A stretch of 28,048 nt of DNA from Paramacrobiotus richtersi. Lineage: Eukaryota; Tardigrada; Eutardigrada; Parachela; Macrobiotidae. Shown in pieces: positions 25,895 through 28,048 of this stretch. A model generated the notes under the pieces. It ran no database searches and was not told the DNA's origin. It saw only the letters and a list, made by a program, of their open reading frames with translations. The DNA is taken from assembly GCA_034698045.1 (NCBI GenBank), contig JAQGAU010000446.1:1-28048 (forward strand), written 5' to 3'. The position numbers were made by a program, and so were the translations under genes. The stretch's first letter is position 1. Each line of letters begins with the position of its first letter.

Positions 25895-28048
25895 ACAGGC
25901 TTGCAAAAATCCGTGCTGAATCTACAGTTTACAAACAGGTATAACCTAGACGATCATCCGATTAGCGATGCTTTGGCTGCAATGGCGGTGTCTTCACAAG
26001 TCTCGTCACCTGGATGGTCCTTCCATGGTCAGGAGCCAAATTCTTCCTCCTAGAGCAATACCAGTGGTTGGGAACCATGTTTATCGCCACGTGCACACTG
26101 TACGGAGTTCATGGATCTGCGCACAGTACGGTGTTATCGCCAGGGTATGTCGGCTACCGAGCAGTCAACGAAACCTGTTGCACCTAGAGGGCATCAAACA
26201 GTTCTTAATTGAGAACAATTCTTGTAACAAAGACGACGCTGTGTGACATAGTCAGCAGTTTTACCTGAATAAAGTTGGAACCAATAAGAAGAAGTTACTG
26301 TAGAAGTTATCGTCTGATATTTCGAGTCAATCAAACGATTATGCTTGTGTTAAAAGGTCTGGAAAATATGATGCAGGGAAGCGGTTAACATTAGTTAGTT
26401 AGCTGTCAATACTGTAGATTTTGCAGCTTGTTCTTTGAATCACTACAGATGCTAATGTTGCGCCGCACCGTACCTTTAACGCCCACAACGCTACAATATG
26501 GGAAGTGCGCTTGACATTTGTCCAGGGGGTACGTACGGACATATCAAAGCTGGTACACGGACAAGGAACAACTGGCGAATTAAACTGCTCGCCGCGCTTT
26601 CCAGTCTGGTGAACAAAAAAAGGCGGAGCTTTTCCTTGGGACTCATAAGGGCCTTACGTGAACCAGGCCTAACCCCGCCCTCGGACACGGTACACAGTAC
26701 TTTCTCACATACCCGATTTCACGGCACATCAGACTTTTGACACCGCTGTCCGTTTAAAATATCCGCGATCTGTAATTTGCAAGTGTCGGCTCGGCTCGAC
26801 TCAAATCTAATTGAAATTCCGAAATGATCTGCGTTCTCTTAATTGGCATAACCCGTTCTTTCAGTTTATCGTTCTTCTTTGTTGATTACAACTTCTGCCA
26901 AGAGTACTTTATCGATTTTCCAGTATTGAAAATCATCTTCAGGGATTTATCTGCCTGGGTACCCGGCTGTTTGTAACCACAGCTGTAGAAACACATAATC
27001 TGCTACGTGCTCGCAAATCTGTGGGTTCTCGGTCTGATCGCGCTTGTTTTATGGCAATTCGATGAAGCAGAGTAACAAGTTTTCAAACTACGAAAAGGAG
27101 CTGTATAGAGACCCAAGTTTTGTCAGGAATTGATAGGATGACTGGACTTTAAGGAAACACGCCGGACTACCAGGTTGAAGGCCGAAAGTTGTGTTAATCA
27201 AATATCGGCTGTTTTCCATCGCGCAGGTAACGCTAAGCTCTGCTGTAGCCCATAGCCTGTAGGTAAAATCCTGCTTAAAGTAATTTTATCGTTTTGATGA
27301 AGTCTTCGTTGTGTGCTCGCCACCTTTTATTCAATTGTGGACCGCTAGTTTTGTTCACTACCTTTTTGTAATGAGCTGCGCGTACTGGCAAATTCGCACA
27401 TAATTTCGCTGATTTTCAACTATGCTAAAGCCGGGTACTCAGGCTAGATATAGCTAAAATTTAGCTTGATTTTTTGAATAGCTCACAAGCTCTGCTCAAT
27501 TTTCCTCATTTGTTTGAAGACTAAATGCTGAACTTTGTTGAATTAATTTATGAGCATAGCTGTGTATGTGGCTGTCACAGAATTAGTACTGCATCTAAAT
27601 CATGCCTTATGTGTAACAGGTTTAGCAATTTACGTTTTTGCGTATTTAACTGATTTTCAGTAGCGTCTAGTTCAGGCAAAATCCTTCTTCAAAAATCGCT
27701 TTTATTACCCTCTGGAGCCGGATATCCAGGCTGCAAAGAAGATTTGGCTTAGTTGCTGTTGAAGCAATTAAAACCGAAGCAGCTGCAGTTTGAGACGGTC
27801 AAAATATTGGATTTATTTTGGCTATTCTCCACTTTGTATATCTTGTATATCTGTGCTTCGGTTTCCTTAACACTGAATTTTTGTAAGAAAATTTAGTGTC
27901 AACCAGCGCGAACATTGCAGTGCATTTCTGGTTTTAGCGTATTATTGAGTAGTCTACATATGCGACAAATAGTTAGGGTTGTTGGGCTTTGTTTCCGCTC
28001 CCGTCGATCGGTGACTAGTTGGACCCTGACGTCGGTTCTCCACGGACA
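25895..28048. other. Long stretch without a supported gene
   Basis: Frames at 25968-26246 and 26491-26740 are open on one or both strands but have no motif and no splice-site logic that I can confirm. From 26750 to the end there is no frame of note; the sequence is AT-rich with T-runs. It could be a large intron or intergenic DNA. No RNA gene was recognised. Confidence 0.45.

Noticed and set aside
26491..26740. Overlapping frames on both strands
   Set aside because: Both are motif-free with no splice or promoter support.

Overview
The window reads as animal nuclear DNA, most likely from a small invertebrate; a tardigrade is my best guess. The reasons are spliced genes with short introns (55 to about 370 bases), TATA-type promoters, decayed copies of metazoan genes (Rab27, RBM19/Mrd1), and a secreted GH45 cellulase joined to a small cysteine-rich PAN/Apple-like domain. 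The species call is inference; the gene structures were read from the sequence. Nothing bacterial or viral is evident.

Layout. 1-602 is a satellite array with a period of about 145 bp. 1086-1660 (+) is an intronless, broken Rab27 copy (retropseudogene). 3163-7515 (-) holds two decayed pieces of an RBM19/Mrd1-like gene (multi-RRM rRNA-processing factor) in permuted order: the piece running to the C-terminus lies upstream of a piece encoding the N-terminal linker. They share a duplicated noncoding segment, which suggests remnants of a tandem duplication. A perfect 38-bp-arm hairpin lies inside the first piece. 8513-11302 (-) is a nine-exon gene, in phase across every junction, for an unrecognised P-loop (AAA+/SF3-like) NTPase with a basic tail; its 5' end is unresolved.

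12480-19890 (+) is a tandem family of three genes. Each has a duplicated upstream block, a TATA box, a tiny first coding exon (9, 15 or 21 nt), a signal peptide and one six-cysteine domain. The first two encode that domain alone (113 and 107 aa). The third (324 aa) joins it through a Gly/Ser linker to a complete GH45 endoglucanase domain with both catalytic aspartates. The family probably makes secreted proteins that act together on plant or algal cell-wall glucans.

20607-21228 is a gene-free stretch with twelve TAATTA homeodomain-type cores. 21860-22402 is GC-rich and may hold exons of a helical protein. 22896-23982 is a complete non-autonomous DNA transposon with inverted repeats of about 165 bp and a perfect 9-bp target duplication, the hallmarks of a Mutator-like element. 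25040-25476 is a decayed 3' end of a LINE-type reverse-transcriptase polyprotein. The rest, including the last 2 kb, shows no gene I can support.
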